DNA of 64,000 nt from Jaminaea rosea. Lineage: Eukaryota > Basidiomycota > Exobasidiomycetes > Microstromatales. Positions 1 to 9,081 of the stretch are shown here, in pieces (positions within the stretch are counted from its first letter, which is position 1; every line of letters starts with the position of its first letter). Under the pieces are notes generated by a model. That model was given only the letters and a program-made list of their open reading frames with translations. It had not been told where the DNA came from and made no database searches. A program made the position numbers and the translations under genes. The stretch lies in assembly GCF_003144245.1 (NCBI RefSeq), contig NW_020289976.1, forward strand, positions 1,178,001 through 1,242,000, read 5' to 3'.

Positions 1-88
1 CCTTCGTCACACTCCTATACGCTCGGTAGACTACTGGACTGACACGATGCTCCTCTCCCCTTTCATCCCTCCCTCTCCCCTCTCACAG

Positions 89-867
89 CTGTCGGCAAGA
101 ACAAGAAGCTTGGCAAGGGCCGCGGTCAGAAGAAGCGTGCCGTTGACCCGTTCACCCGCAAGGACTGGTACGACGTCAAGGCTCCCATCTTCTTCGAGAA
201 CCGCAACGTCGGCAAGACCCTCGTCAACCGATCTCAGGGTCTCAAGAACGCCAACGACGCTCTCAAGGGCCGCATCATCGAGTCCTCGCTCGCCGACCTC
301 AACAAGGATGACGAGCAGGCTTTCCGCAAGTTCCGCCTGCGCGTTGAGGAGGTTCAGGGCCGCACCTGCCTGACCAACTTCTACGGCATGGACTTCACCT
401 CGGACAAGCTCCGCTCTCTCGTCCGCAAGTGGCAGTCGCTCATCGAGGCCCACGTCGACATCAAGACGACCGACGGCTACCTCCTCCGCGTCTTCGTCAT
501 CGGCTTCACCCGTCGCCGTGCGAACCAGGTCAAGAAGACCACTTACGCCAAGTCGTCTCAGCAGCGTCAGGTCCGCGCCCGCATGACCGAGATTGTGCAG
601 CGCGAGGCTGGCTCTTGCGACCTCAAGGAGCTCGTCGCCAAGCTCATCCCGGAGTCTATGGGCCGTGAGATCGAGAAGGCGTGCCAGAACATCTTCCCGC
701 TCAAGGACGTCTACTGCTACCGCACCAAGGTCCTCAAGGCCCCCAAGTTCGACGTATCCAGGCTCCTCGAGCTTCACGGCGGTGCGGCCAACGTTGGCGC
801 CGAGGACACTGGTGCCAAGGTCAAGAGCGGAGAGTTCAAGGAGCCCGAGGTCCTCGCCAGCGTCTAA
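89..867 (+). CDS. RPS1: 40S ribosomal protein eS1 (RPS1/S3a), 5' partial
   Basis: Component of the small cytosolic ribosomal subunit, on the platform near the mRNA exit. The frame reads [20 protein letters not shown] directly after a CACAG acceptor at 84-88, then runs unbroken to TAA at 865-867. It includes the family blocks [19 protein letters not shown] and [19 protein letters not shown]. The first two exon bases (CT) complete a split Ala codon, so the normal MA- start lies in an upstream exon outside the window; 1-88 is the end of that intron, with a CTGAC branch site at 39-43. The C-terminal EVLASV end is intact. No paralogue is visible here. Identity is certain. Only the 5' exon, its start codon and the promoter are missing. 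Confidence 0.95.
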
Positions 868-1140
868 GCAAGAAAAAAGCATGACGACTTGAACCTGGAC
901 GCGGCGGCAGCAGCAGCATCACCACCTTGTATTCTCTCTCTTTTTGACGTCTCTGCTTTCCACTACATGAAATCGAGACAATCGGCACACGAAAGGAGAA
1001 AGGCGTGAGATGGGCGAATGAAAGGCGAAGAGTAAAAGGAGAAAAGGGCTTGACGTCATGCTCGTTCGTCACCACCCTCATTGACATTGCGATCCATCAG
1101 CTTGCTTTCCACTGCTACCTTTCCACACTCGTCGTCATCA
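868..1140. other. Convergent 3' intergenic spacer (eS1 / DCD1)
   Basis: The spacer separates the stop codons of two convergent genes and should hold both 3' UTRs. It is A-rich just after the eS1 stop and then mixed. No ORF, repeat or RNA gene is recognisable. Confidence 0.5.
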
Positions 1141-2361
1141 TCACTTGACCGCCTCGCCGTACTTTCTGATTTTTACCCCCGCAGCGGTGAAGATATCGGC
1201 GCTCCTATGATCCACCGAGTAATCCAACTGATAAACGACCTCGTCCACCCCTACTTGAACAATCTTGACGGCGCAGCGCATGCAGGGGCACGTATTACAA
1301 TACAGCGTCGCCCCTCTTGCCAGTCCTCTCCCCACCTCTAGAAGAGCATTCTCTTCTGCGTGCAAGCAGAAGCACTCGGTCAAATTGGCTCCTCCCCTCC
1401 CTGTTGCAAGAGGATCGTTGCATCGCTTACAGCCTCCGTCTGCACAGTTTGTGAGGCCGCGAGGCGTGCCGTTGTACCCTGTTGATAGGACTCTCTTCTC
1501 GGACGTAGAGACGAGGACGGCGCCTACCCTTCTCTTCATGCAGTTTGAGCGCAGTGAGGCCAAACTGCAGAGCGAGAGGAAGTAGGCGTCCCATGATGGG
1601 CGGAGACGGTGAGGGGAGGGCAGGTCTAGGGTGTCCAAGTGGGCGTGCAAGGGGGAGAGGGAGGGGAAGGGGTTGAGGACTATGAGGTGGGCTTGTTGGA
1701 TCAGCGGGTGAAGGGAGGATGAAGGAAGGACGGGCAAAGGTGGAGTGGTAGAGGGTGGTAATGGGTCCGGCCCGCCAGTGAGAGCAAGGTCGTCGATGCC
1801 CAGTCGGATGACTCGAGAAGTCGAGGCTGGCGAGGAGAGGGATGAGACGCCCGGTTGCTGCGAGTCGCTCCGTACGAGGGAGGCAGGGCGGTGCCCATTC
1901 ACCTGGTGGCCATTGCCATTGACATGCTGCTGAATGACCGCTCCTCCCTCGGGCTCGAGCCTCTCGCAGCCATAGAGGATCGCGTCATCCCTTTCGACAA
2001 AATCTTCCAGCCCGAGGTTCTTCTGCCTTCTGTATCGCACCCCCAGCGGCGCATCAATGCCCACGAGCAAGAAGAACGGCCTCTTATCGAATCCGACCTG
2101 CACGTCTGCGAGTGTGCAGAGGTCGAGGGTGACCAGCTTTTCACGCCAATGGGCTGTTGCGTGATCGAGAAGGGAGCGGGGACTGTCAAAGCTGAGTGGC
2201 TTGTAGGTGGAAGAGGAGGAGGAGGAGGGGGAGGATGGCTGCGAGATGCGATGTGAATTGCGTCCAGGGATGCAGACGAGGGTGAAGCCATGCTGCGAGA
2301 CGAGGTAGTCTGCTACTGTTTGCTTGCCCGATTGCGGTGGGCCTATTAGGGCTATCAGCAT
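1141..2361 (-). CDS. DCD1: Deoxycytidylate (dCMP) deaminase
   Basis: Zinc-dependent hydrolase converting dCMP to dUMP, feeding thymidylate synthesis. The C-terminal half has the cytidine-deaminase zinc signature: HAEENALLEVGRG (His ligand and catalytic Glu), then CNTCPCMRC (two Cys ligands), ending VKIRKYGEAVK. The N-terminal ~180 residues open with a P-loop-like GPPQSGKQTVADYL, as in fungal DCD1 proteins that carry a degenerate kinase-like extension. A Ser/Pro-rich linker (~residues 130-260) lies between. The ATG at 2361 gives MLIALIGPP, matching the usual family start; the open frame extends upstream only to a TTG. The product is about 406 residues. It is convergent with eS1, and its 5' end lies 272 bp from the 3' end of the QPRTase gene on the same strand. 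Confidence 0.9.
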   Translation of the reverse strand: MLIALIGPPQSGKQTVADYLVSQHGFTLVCIPGRNSHRISQPSSPSSSSSSTYKPLSFDSPRSLLDHATAHWREKLVTLDLCTLADVQVGFDKRPFFLLVGIDAPLGVRYRRQKNLGLEDFVERDDAILYGCERLEPEGGAVIQQHVNGNGHQVNGHRPASLVRSDSQQPGVSSLSSPASTSRVIRLGIDDLALTGGPDPLPPSTTPPLPVLPSSSLHPLIQQAHLIVLNPFPSLSPLHAHLDTLDLPSPHRLRPSWDAYFLSLCSLASLRSNCMKRRVGAVLVSTSEKRVLSTGYNGTPRGLTNCADGGCKRCNDPLATGRGGANLTECFCLHAEENALLEVGRGLARGATLYCNTCPCMRCAVKIVQVGVDEVVYQLDYSVDHRSADIFTAAGVKIRKYGEAVK

Positions 2362-2633
2362 GGCGGGAGATGGATGAGAGAGACGCGAGGTTTTGTGGTA
2401 GTGTGACAGGTGAGAGAGAGAACTCGAGCTTCTTTGCGGGGCAGCCAATTAATCGACGCGCTCGGTCCGGGCAGCGAGGCCGACGCGTCGAGTCGCCGGG
2501 CCGGCGTCAAGGCCAAGAAGAAGAACAGATTACAGCTCGCCGTGTTTCATAGACTTGTCGGTTCTACGGCCTCAGGCATCAGGAGCTCGATGCTATCTAG
2601 ATTTGCGATTGTAGCGTGACCATCCTGAATCAC

Positions 2634-3611
2634 CTAATGCCCTCGTGTCTTGACCTGGCTCAGCGGCTCAATCTTGAGCGAAAAGTCGACATGCTTCGTC
2701 GACTGATGGATAGCGCTCGTCGAGATGACATCTATGGCGTCATCCAAGTGTCCGCCACTGCTCAGATTCGCCAGGTCAATTCCTCCACTGCTCTCAATGA
2801 GGAACTCCTTGCCTCCCTTGACCCCACTACTCGCGTGCAGCTCACTCTTGAGCCTACGAGCCACGTCGATCAATTCCTGCCCCTCAAGATTGTCCAGCAT
2901 GACCACATCCGCCCCCGCCGCAATGGCTTGACGGGCTTCCTCTTCGCTCTGCACCTCTACATCGATCCTCATCGAGAAGCCAGCAGCAGCCCGAGCAGCA
3001 GCAACTGCGGCAGGGATGGATCCGGTCGACCAGACATGGTTGTCCTTGAGCATCACCATGCTGGAGAGGTCGTACCTATGCATGTCTACGCCTCCGACGA
3101 GCATACCGTACTTCTCCACAAGGCGGAACCCTGGTGTCGTCTTGCGTGTTCCGGCTACGATACCGCGGTATCCCGCTTGACGAGCTCGACGCAAGAAGAG
3201 ATGGGAGGCAGTTGCGATGCCTGAGCAACGTGCCAGGGTGTTGAGAGCTACCCTCTCGCCGAGCAAGAGCTTGCGTGCCGGTCCTCGCACTGTGGCTGCC
3301 TTGACTTTGGTCTTTCCCTCTCCTTCCTTGCCGATCATGGCCCCCTCATCAAAGTACCACTGTACGGAGCAGCCGAGCTGACGAAACACTTCGTCGAAGA
3401 AGGGCACGCCAGCCAGCACACCCGGTGACTTGCACCAAAGAGAGGCCTCCTTGAGGTCTTCGCCGACAACGAAGCCGCCATAGTCCAGGGATGGGCAGTC
3501 CTCTGCTAGCCAGGCAGCGATAGTCTGCGAGTAGGTCGGGGGCAGGAGGTGGCGAAACTGAAGCTGGCGATCCCCAGTGGATGTCGATGCTGGCGCAGTC
3601 GTGGATGTCAT
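2634..3611 (-). CDS. BNA6: Nicotinate-nucleotide pyrophosphorylase (quinolinate phosphoribosyltransferase)
   Basis: Converts quinolinate and PRPP to nicotinate mononucleotide in the kynurenine route to NAD. It is a single exon of 325 residues, typical for the family. Recognisable blocks run in order: the N-terminal open-face domain (LLPPTYSQTIAAWLAEDCPSL), LALNTLARCSGIAT-type helix (VALNTLARCSGIATAS), the PRPP/substrate-binding GTRKTTPGFRLVEKYG, GGVDMHRYDLSSMVMLKDNH, then DVEVQSEEEARQAIAAGADV and MLDN of the barrel. The C-terminal ESSGGI and ISTSAIHQS segments close the phosphate site. The ATG at 3611 is the only sensible start. It is divergent from the methionine sulfoxide reductase gene; 246 bp separate the two start codons and probably act as a shared promoter. 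Confidence 0.94.
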   Translation of the reverse strand: MTSTTAPASTSTGDRQLQFRHLLPPTYSQTIAAWLAEDCPSLDYGGFVVGEDLKEASLWCKSPGVLAGVPFFDEVFRQLGCSVQWYFDEGAMIGKEGEGKTKVKAATVRGPARKLLLGERVALNTLARCSGIATASHLFLRRARQAGYRGIVAGTRKTTPGFRLVEKYGMLVGGVDMHRYDLSSMVMLKDNHVWSTGSIPAAVAAARAAAGFSMRIDVEVQSEEEARQAIAAGADVVMLDNLEGQELIDVARRLKSELHASSGVKGGKEFLIESSGGIDLANLSSGGHLDDAIDVISTSAIHQSTKHVDFSLKIEPLSQVKTRGH

Positions 3612-3857
3612 GACGATACTGAGTGGCTAGGGGGCGGCGTTGGGAAGAAGATGAATATCCCCTTGTCGCTCGCTGCGCCTCGACTTGCCCCACACTGGCC
3701 GCATCGCGACTTCGCAGCTTGCTGACATAAGCGAGGTGACCTCTCGCTCGCCCATCCTCTTACTCCACCTTCGGACTCAAGGACCGAGTGGCCGAGGGGG
3801 CCGCGAGCATTCCGCCGTACATAACGCAAGACTTGAAGCTAAGCAGACCATTCTCTC

Positions 3858-4647
3858 ATGCGTCCTTCGCCTCCTACCCCTCGCCACAACATCGCATTTT
3901 GGACCCTCTCGCTAGCAGCATTCCCAATAAGCTACTATATGTTCACTCGCTTCTTCAGACCTAGCCTCAAGCCAGCCAAAGTACTCGGTAACCCCACCAC
4001 TCCCACAACCGCCACTGCCCTCGCCGCCTCTGCCTCAACCATGTCCTCTGCTGGTGATCATCAAGTCTTCACAGGCGCCAATGGATGCTTCTGGGGCCCA
4101 GCGCAGATGTACACAAAGCACTTCAAGAACAAGGGTCTCATCAGCCAGAAGGTCGGATACATCGGAGGCCACACAGCCAACCCTACCTACAGGGATGTAT
4201 GCTCAGGTCGAACGGGCCACGCCGAGGCGATTCAGGTCACCTTCGACCCCTCCAAGGTCTCCTACGCCGAGCTCGTCGAATTCCTCTACCGTACGCACGA
4301 CCCTACCACCAAGGACAGGCAGGGCGCAGATGTCGGATCGCAGTACCGCTCAGCCATCTTCCCGCACAACGATGAGCAGAAGGAGATTGTGGAGCGCATC
4401 ACAAAGGAAGTTCAAGAGAAGCATTTCACACCCAATGGCAGGAAGATTGTGACTACCATTGAGCCGGCCAAGCAGGAGGACTTTGTTGAGGCAGAGGAGT
4501 ATCATCAGGACTACCTTGACCTTAACCCGAGCGGGTACCACTGTGAGTGTGCGCGAGCTGTGTGCGACTGATTCCTCCAACTTTTTTACTGACCGCGGCC
4601 TCCGTCTTTCCTCCCCTGCAGGCTCCACGCACCGTCTGTACTGGTAA
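3858..4647 (+). CDS. MXR1: Peptide methionine-S-sulfoxide reductase MsrA (2 exons)
   Basis: Repairs oxidised methionine using a catalytic Cys in GCFWG (NGCFWGPAQMYTKHF) and C-terminal resolving cysteines. Exon 1 is 3858-4542. A 79-bp intron (4543-4621, GTGAGT..CTGCAG) splits a Cys codon. Exon 2 (4622-4647) restores the family C-terminus GYHCSTHRLYW; without splicing the protein ends in unrelated sequence. Other family blocks are VGYIGGHTANPTYRDVCSG, HAEAIQVTFDP and DVGSQYRSAIF. The first ATG adds a basic/hydrophobic N-terminus (residues ~10-34, NIAFWTLSLAAFPISYYMF) that could be a mitochondrial or membrane-anchor signal. A second in-frame ATG at 4041 (MSSAGDHQ) would give the compact cytosolic form. 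Confidence 0.93.
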
Positions 4648-4770
4648 AGCGAAGCAAACGATTTCTTTGGTAGCGTTGCGACTCTCCCTGTGCTCTGTCT
4701 ATACTACCACTTCAGCGGCGTCGATGTCCTTTGGTGGCAAAAGGCCTGGTATTAAGATCGTGCCCGCTGG

Positions 4771-6408
4771 CTACTGCTCTACCTCTAACTTGACGCGCTT
4801 GCTGTCGCCCGATTGCTCCGCCGCAGCCGCTTCCTCCTCTTGAATCGCTCGCTCGATGTCCTCCTGCAGTGCCCGCTCCTCATCCACTGTCGCTTCCGGT
4901 GCCTGCTCTTCGTCTTTCTTTGCAGGCGCCTGAACGTCTCTTCCACCCCTGACGTCCTCATCCTCCTCATCCACTCTGTGAGCCCACTCCCTCTCCCACT
5001 CGTCCTCGTGTCCTCTACGCAGCGCCAGAACCTTGTCCAGCTCGAATCGTGCTCGTTTGCCCCATTGCCCGCCTGTCGAGGGGCGGAACAGCGTGTAGAG
5101 CTCGTATGCGCGACTGTGAAGGACGTCAGGGCCACATGAAGCCATGGAGGTGGCCGCATCGGCTGGCTCTGAGCCTACGCTAGTGGCATGCTCCTCATGC
5201 TCTACCTCGATTCGATCGCTGTTGGCGTCCGGCTCCTGCTTTACCTCCCCACCTTCCTCCTTCACGCCCTCCTCTCCGCCCACTCCTCCGCCTTCATCTT
5301 GCATCCACGAATCAGCCAGAAGACTCAGTGCACCCACGACCAATGGAAGCGTCTGCGCCATACTCTTCCTGATGTAGTTGAAAGCCCTCTCTGGCCCAAC
5401 GCAATTACCTTCACTATCGATCCCACGCCACTCCTTGCCCTCTTCCTCAGACTCTACCGTGCCAGGTGGGCGAGGCACGTCCACTTGCATGACAGGCACC
5501 TTTACTCCCATCAGCTCAAAGTGTGGCTGACCAGACCCCACATGTGTGCTTTCCACTTGCGCTTTAGAGGCGGGGAAGACCCCGATCGCTACGCCCCTAG
5601 CGGTGGCTGTACGGGAGACGTAGCAGTGTGCTACACTGAGTGCTTCACGTCGTTGGAAGCCCAGTCGCTCCAGTAGTACGACGCACCATGCCGTAAGCAC
5701 AGGAGCGCGGTTCACGTAGCAATAGCGACCTCGCAAGTCCGGAAGAGAGAGGATCGGGTTCAGGTGATAGTCCAGGAGTGGGACCGAGGAGGCGAGAAGC
5801 TTCTTGGATGACGATGCAGAGGGAGCAGAGACATTGCCCCATTCGCGAGAGAGATACTCGTCACTCTCAAAGTGATCAGCTCGTCGCCTCTTCCTGCTCG
5901 CGGCGGCAGTCTGAGCGCCAAAGGCTGTGATGATCTTTGCTCGCTCCTCCTGCGATTCGATGCCAGCTCTCTCTTCAAGAATGTGGTTGCTGAGTAAACT
6001 CAATGCCTCCTCACTGGCCAGCTTTGCCTTGAGCAACTTTCCTGCAACAGGAATGGCCTCCCGCACGCTGAACCGGCCACTGCCGGATGTGAGGCGTTTG
6101 AGCAGAACGGGGAGGGGAAGCTGTGGGCCGGACGATGACGAGCCGGTAGCTGAAGCGCTAGTTGACGTCGATGACGATGAGATGTACGAGTTGGGTACCG
6201 AGCTTGATGGGAACGCGTCACTTGTTGCACTGAAGCCAGGCAAGGCGGCCGATTCGCCACGCGTAGCCGGCTCGCGCTTGACGGCTGCTGATGCTCGTGG
6301 TGAAGAGGATGAGGCTGCTCGAGCTTTTGCGAGGAGGGCGGCTGCTCTCGATGAGGCTGAGCCTGATGAAGAGCCCTGCTTGGCCCCTCTGGATCCCTTT
6401 GGTGGCAT
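4771..6408 (-). CDS. Conserved fungal protein of unknown function, nuclear-like
   Basis: Single-exon frame of 545 residues from the ATG at 6408 (MPPKGSRGAKQG). The open frame continues upstream to 6486, but M27 is the more natural start. Function not recognised. Residues ~1-110 are Ser/Ala-rich and basic. A folded-looking block follows at ~115-340, including LSNHILEERAGIESQEE and a hydrophobic Cys/Tyr-rich segment YVNRAPVLTAWCVVLLERLG. Further on comes FNYIRKSMAQTLPLVVGALS, then an acidic linker. A LYTLFRPSTGGQWGKRARFE block precedes a Glu/Ala coiled-coil-like tail that ends in a KRVKLE basic motif, suggesting nuclear location. It is divergent from the hydrolase at 6624, with 215 bp between starts. 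A chromatin or transcription role is possible but unsupported. Confidence 0.8.
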   Translation of the reverse strand: MPPKGSRGAKQGSSSGSASSRAAALLAKARAASSSSPRASAAVKREPATRGESAALPGFSATSDAFPSSSVPNSYISSSSTSTSASATGSSSSGPQLPLPVLLKRLTSGSGRFSVREAIPVAGKLLKAKLASEEALSLLSNHILEERAGIESQEERAKIITAFGAQTAAASRKRRRADHFESDEYLSREWGNVSAPSASSSKKLLASSVPLLDYHLNPILSLPDLRGRYCYVNRAPVLTAWCVVLLERLGFQRREALSVAHCYVSRTATARGVAIGVFPASKAQVESTHVGSGQPHFELMGVKVPVMQVDVPRPPGTVESEEEGKEWRGIDSEGNCVGPERAFNYIRKSMAQTLPLVVGALSLLADSWMQDEGGGVGGEEGVKEEGGEVKQEPDANSDRIEVEHEEHATSVGSEPADAATSMASCGPDVLHSRAYELYTLFRPSTGGQWGKRARFELDKVLALRRGHEDEWEREWAHRVDEEDEDVRGGRDVQAPAKKDEEQAPEATVDEERALQEDIERAIQEEEAAAAEQSGDSKRVKLEVEQ

Positions 6409-6623
6409 TTTGCCGGATATCGTGGTGAGAAGAGGGAGAGGGAGCAATTTGGCCCTCTCGAGAGCCGAAGGCGGACTGCGACGCACTCAACGCGGTGGAG
6501 GCGGCGGATCATCGGATGGCGCCGCATCCTGCAGCGCCCTCGGAACCTTCGTGGCTGCGCCTTCTTCCACTTCTCTTCCCACCACCCACCAGCATCAATA
6601 TCTGCCTCTCCTCGCCCCTGACC

Positions 6624-8156
6624 ATGTCAGTACCGCCGTCGTCGACAATTCGCGACCCGCCTCCATCGCGCTGGTCCCTTTCCATCTACACCAGCCAGCC
6701 AGCCAAGCTGCCGCTCCTCGACAGCGACCCCTCACTCCCACACAGCGTCGTCTTCATCCCAGGCCTTACCGATACCTTTGGCACCTGCCCTTACCTCGAT
6801 CGCCTCGCAGCCGGAGTGGCCCCGTATGGCTTCTCGGTAGTTCAACTCCAGCTGAGCAGCAGCCTGGGCGGCTTCGGGGTGTGCAGCTTGGAGGGCGATG
6901 CGCAGGAGATTGCAAGGGGCGTCAGCTGGTTGAGGGAGAAGAGAGGCAAGGACAAGGTGGTCCTAATGGGCCATTCGACTGGGTGTCAAGACGCCATGGC
7001 CTACTTGTCGCATCCTAATGGAGCTGCAGCGAGGGGAGAAAAGGCGATCGTGGATGGAGTTGTGCTTCAGGCGCCTGTGTCTGATCGGGAGTCGTGGGAG
7101 AATGAGTATGCGCAAGAGAGCAGCGAAGTTGGGAAGAGGAGTGAGAAGGAAGAGGCCAAGGACGCTTCTGGGGAGGGAAGCTCTGGATCGTCATCATCGT
7201 CGGCCTCTGAGTCTTCAAAGGAGGAAGCTCGCAAGACCCTGCGCGATGCAAGTCGACTGGTGGAAGAGGGCAAAGGCAGTCAGCTCCTCCCTCGAGACGT
7301 GCCCGTCATCCGCCGCCCCGGTCCAGACGACACTGAGCAACTAGGCAACGTGGATGCGGTCAATGATTCGCCTATGACGGCCTATAGATACTGGTCCCTC
7401 TTCGCCAAGGGAGGGGAAGACGACTACTTCTCCACGGCTGACTTGAGTCAGAAGGAGATCAGGGACATCTGGGCCACAGCGGGCAAGGGTCTGAGAGAGG
7501 GAGGAACCGGGTACGTGCTAGCGCTGGTGGGCGGCGAGGACGAGTATATTCCCCGGCCGAGAATCACGCCGGAGGGCATCGTGGAGACGTACAAGCAAGC
7601 CGCGCAGGATGGGGAGGACGAGGGGCTGAAACGTTGTCGCTTTGAGGTGCTGATGGGGGCGAATCACAAGTGCGAGGCGGCAGAGGCTCAATTGCTGCTG
7701 GTGGCTAAGGTCAGGGAGCTTATCAAGGCGATGGGCGTGCCGCTACGCACGGGGCTGGCTGCTGGCTCAGCAGCCAGTAGGACGGGAGCTGCACCACCTG
7801 CTAGACGTCCGCCGCCGTCCCTCTCCAAGGGTATCCCAGCATGGCAGCTGGCAGACGCGCCGGCCCCCGCTGCTGCGCCAGCTCCACCTAGCGCTGCGGA
7901 GTCAGCCGGTGCTCCGGGCGCATCTACCGCCGGCCCCAACTCCCCGTCGTCCTCGATCCCTCCCCACCCTCCATCCTTTGATGCACTAGTTGAGCTCATC
8001 GCGACGGGCCGTACAGATGAGATCCAAGGTATCCGCGACATCCCGCTCAAGATCAACGAGGAGGAGCCCAGCGAGAGTAAGTTGGAGGCGAGGAGGAAGC
8101 CTTGGGAGACACAGCAGGCGGGTGGGCAGAGCGAGGGTAGTGAGGCGACAATGTAG
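6624..8156 (+). CDS. DUF1749 (UPF0613/SidJ-type) alpha/beta hydrolase
   Basis: Alpha/beta hydrolase of the family that includes the fusarinine C esterase SidJ; other members are uncharacterised. Visible elements are the oxyanion strand VVFIPGLTDTFGTCPYLDRL, the nucleophile elbow VVLMGHSTGCQDAMAYL (Ser of GHSTG), a late acid region ALVGGEDEYI and the catalytic His in VLMGANHKCE. The ATG at 6624 (MSVPPSSTIRDPP) is chosen; the open frame further upstream begins with GTG and lacks family features. An acidic Ser-rich insertion (~residues 180-220) and a Pro/Ala-rich C-terminal tail (~residues 375-511) look disordered. Siderophore hydrolysis is one possibility, but no siderophore gene is nearby, so the substrate is open. 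Confidence 0.85.
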   Translation: MSVPPSSTIRDPPPSRWSLSIYTSQPAKLPLLDSDPSLPHSVVFIPGLTDTFGTCPYLDRLAAGVAPYGFSVVQLQLSSSLGGFGVCSLEGDAQEIARGVSWLREKRGKDKVVLMGHSTGCQDAMAYLSHPNGAAARGEKAIVDGVVLQAPVSDRESWENEYAQESSEVGKRSEKEEAKDASGEGSSGSSSSSASESSKEEARKTLRDASRLVEEGKGSQLLPRDVPVIRRPGPDDTEQLGNVDAVNDSPMTAYRYWSLFAKGGEDDYFSTADLSQKEIRDIWATAGKGLREGGTGYVLALVGGEDEYIPRPRITPEGIVETYKQAAQDGEDEGLKRCRFEVLMGANHKCEAAEAQLLLVAKVRELIKAMGVPLRTGLAAGSAASRTGAAPPARRPPPSLSKGIPAWQLADAPAPAAAPAPPSAAESAGAPGASTAGPNSPSSSIPPHPPSFDALVELIATGRTDEIQGIRDIPLKINEEEPSESKLEARRKPWETQQAGGQSEGSEATM

Positions 8157-9081
8157 GAGTGAGGGATACATCTCTGCAGATCATAATCTTTACAAGGACT
8201 AACACCTTAGTCGTGTGACATCGCAATCTGAGCTTGCCGCCAATTGAACGTGTGTTGGTCTCCTCTTTCTCAACGGAGCAGCTCGCCGCGTGGCTCTTGT
8301 CGGCCCGGACCAATTGCCGCGTCGTGCCGATCACCCACTGCCTCCTCGCGGACTGATGCATGACGCATGGTGTGGCAGGGATGCCGTGCCGGCCGGCGGA
8401 AGATTGACCGTGACCTCCGGCATCGGATCAGTCGAAGCTAAAGCCAGAATTGGAACGGCAAGCGGCAACGTCGATGGTCGGCAGCGGCAGCGGGTTCGCA
8501 GCCAGTCGGCGCATCGCATCGGCATCCAAGTGCAAGGAAGAGCTTTCCTCGTCGAACCCGTTCACCCAGCTTCGCCCTCGTTCAGTCTACCCTTGTCGTA
8601 ACAAGATAACTCACCCGCCTCGTTCGCCCCACTCTCCTTTTAACTAGGCTACCGCATCGCGAGGCGCTCATGGCTTGCTATTGCAGCAATCAAGATCTGC
8701 CGATATTGACAGTAGGCAGCTTCGTAGCTGCTTGATTGCCGAGGACTCATCCCATCGCCTCGACGTCGCATACAGCTTCGGGGGTTCTGGAGGGACAAAG
8801 ACAACGGTGTGGTACGGAGACACTCAGCCAGCAGTCAGCCATAGTTGGTGCCGGCCGGCCGGCATCGGGTCATCAAGAAGGCAGGACTATCCTTTCGCAA
8901 GGGGCATTTTAGCTAGTCTCCCAAGGACTACATCTATTCAACCTATCAAGACCAGCTTGCCATACATACGCTCCTCCTTTTACAGTGATGGCTAGACAGC
9001 CGCTGCCTTTGATTTAACTCGAGGCCCTTGGCACCACGCCCTACTGAGCGCTTCCTTCGATTGACCCTGGGCTCGTCCAGC
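8157..9081. promoter_or_regulatory. Upstream region of the MFS gene, with GC palindromes
   Basis: A 925-bp spacer between same-strand genes with no credible ORF. It carries the 3' UTR of the hydrolase and the presumed promoter and 5' UTR of the transporter. It stands out for CCGGCC-rich palindromes (8388-8397 and 8849-8864), listed separately. Confidence 0.5.
8849..8864. promoter_or_regulatory. Perfect 16-bp palindrome TGCCGGCCGGCCGGCA
   Basis: The sequence is its own reverse complement and lies 218 bp before the transporter ATG. Overlapping CCGG/CGGCCG units resemble inverted CGG half-sites used by Zn2Cys6 regulators (inference). A shorter 10-bp relative, GCCGGCCGGC, lies at 8388-8397. Confidence 0.4.

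Noticed and set aside
31-882. 283-codon open frame antisense to the eS1 gene
   Set aside because: It mirrors the codon pattern of eS1, a common effect in GC-rich coding DNA, and its Leu/Glu/Val-rich translation has no family features.
5927-7018. 363-codon plus-strand frame bridging two divergent genes
   Set aside because: It overlaps the coding regions of the unknown minus-strand gene and the hydrolase out of frame. It is low complexity and does not resemble a protein domain.
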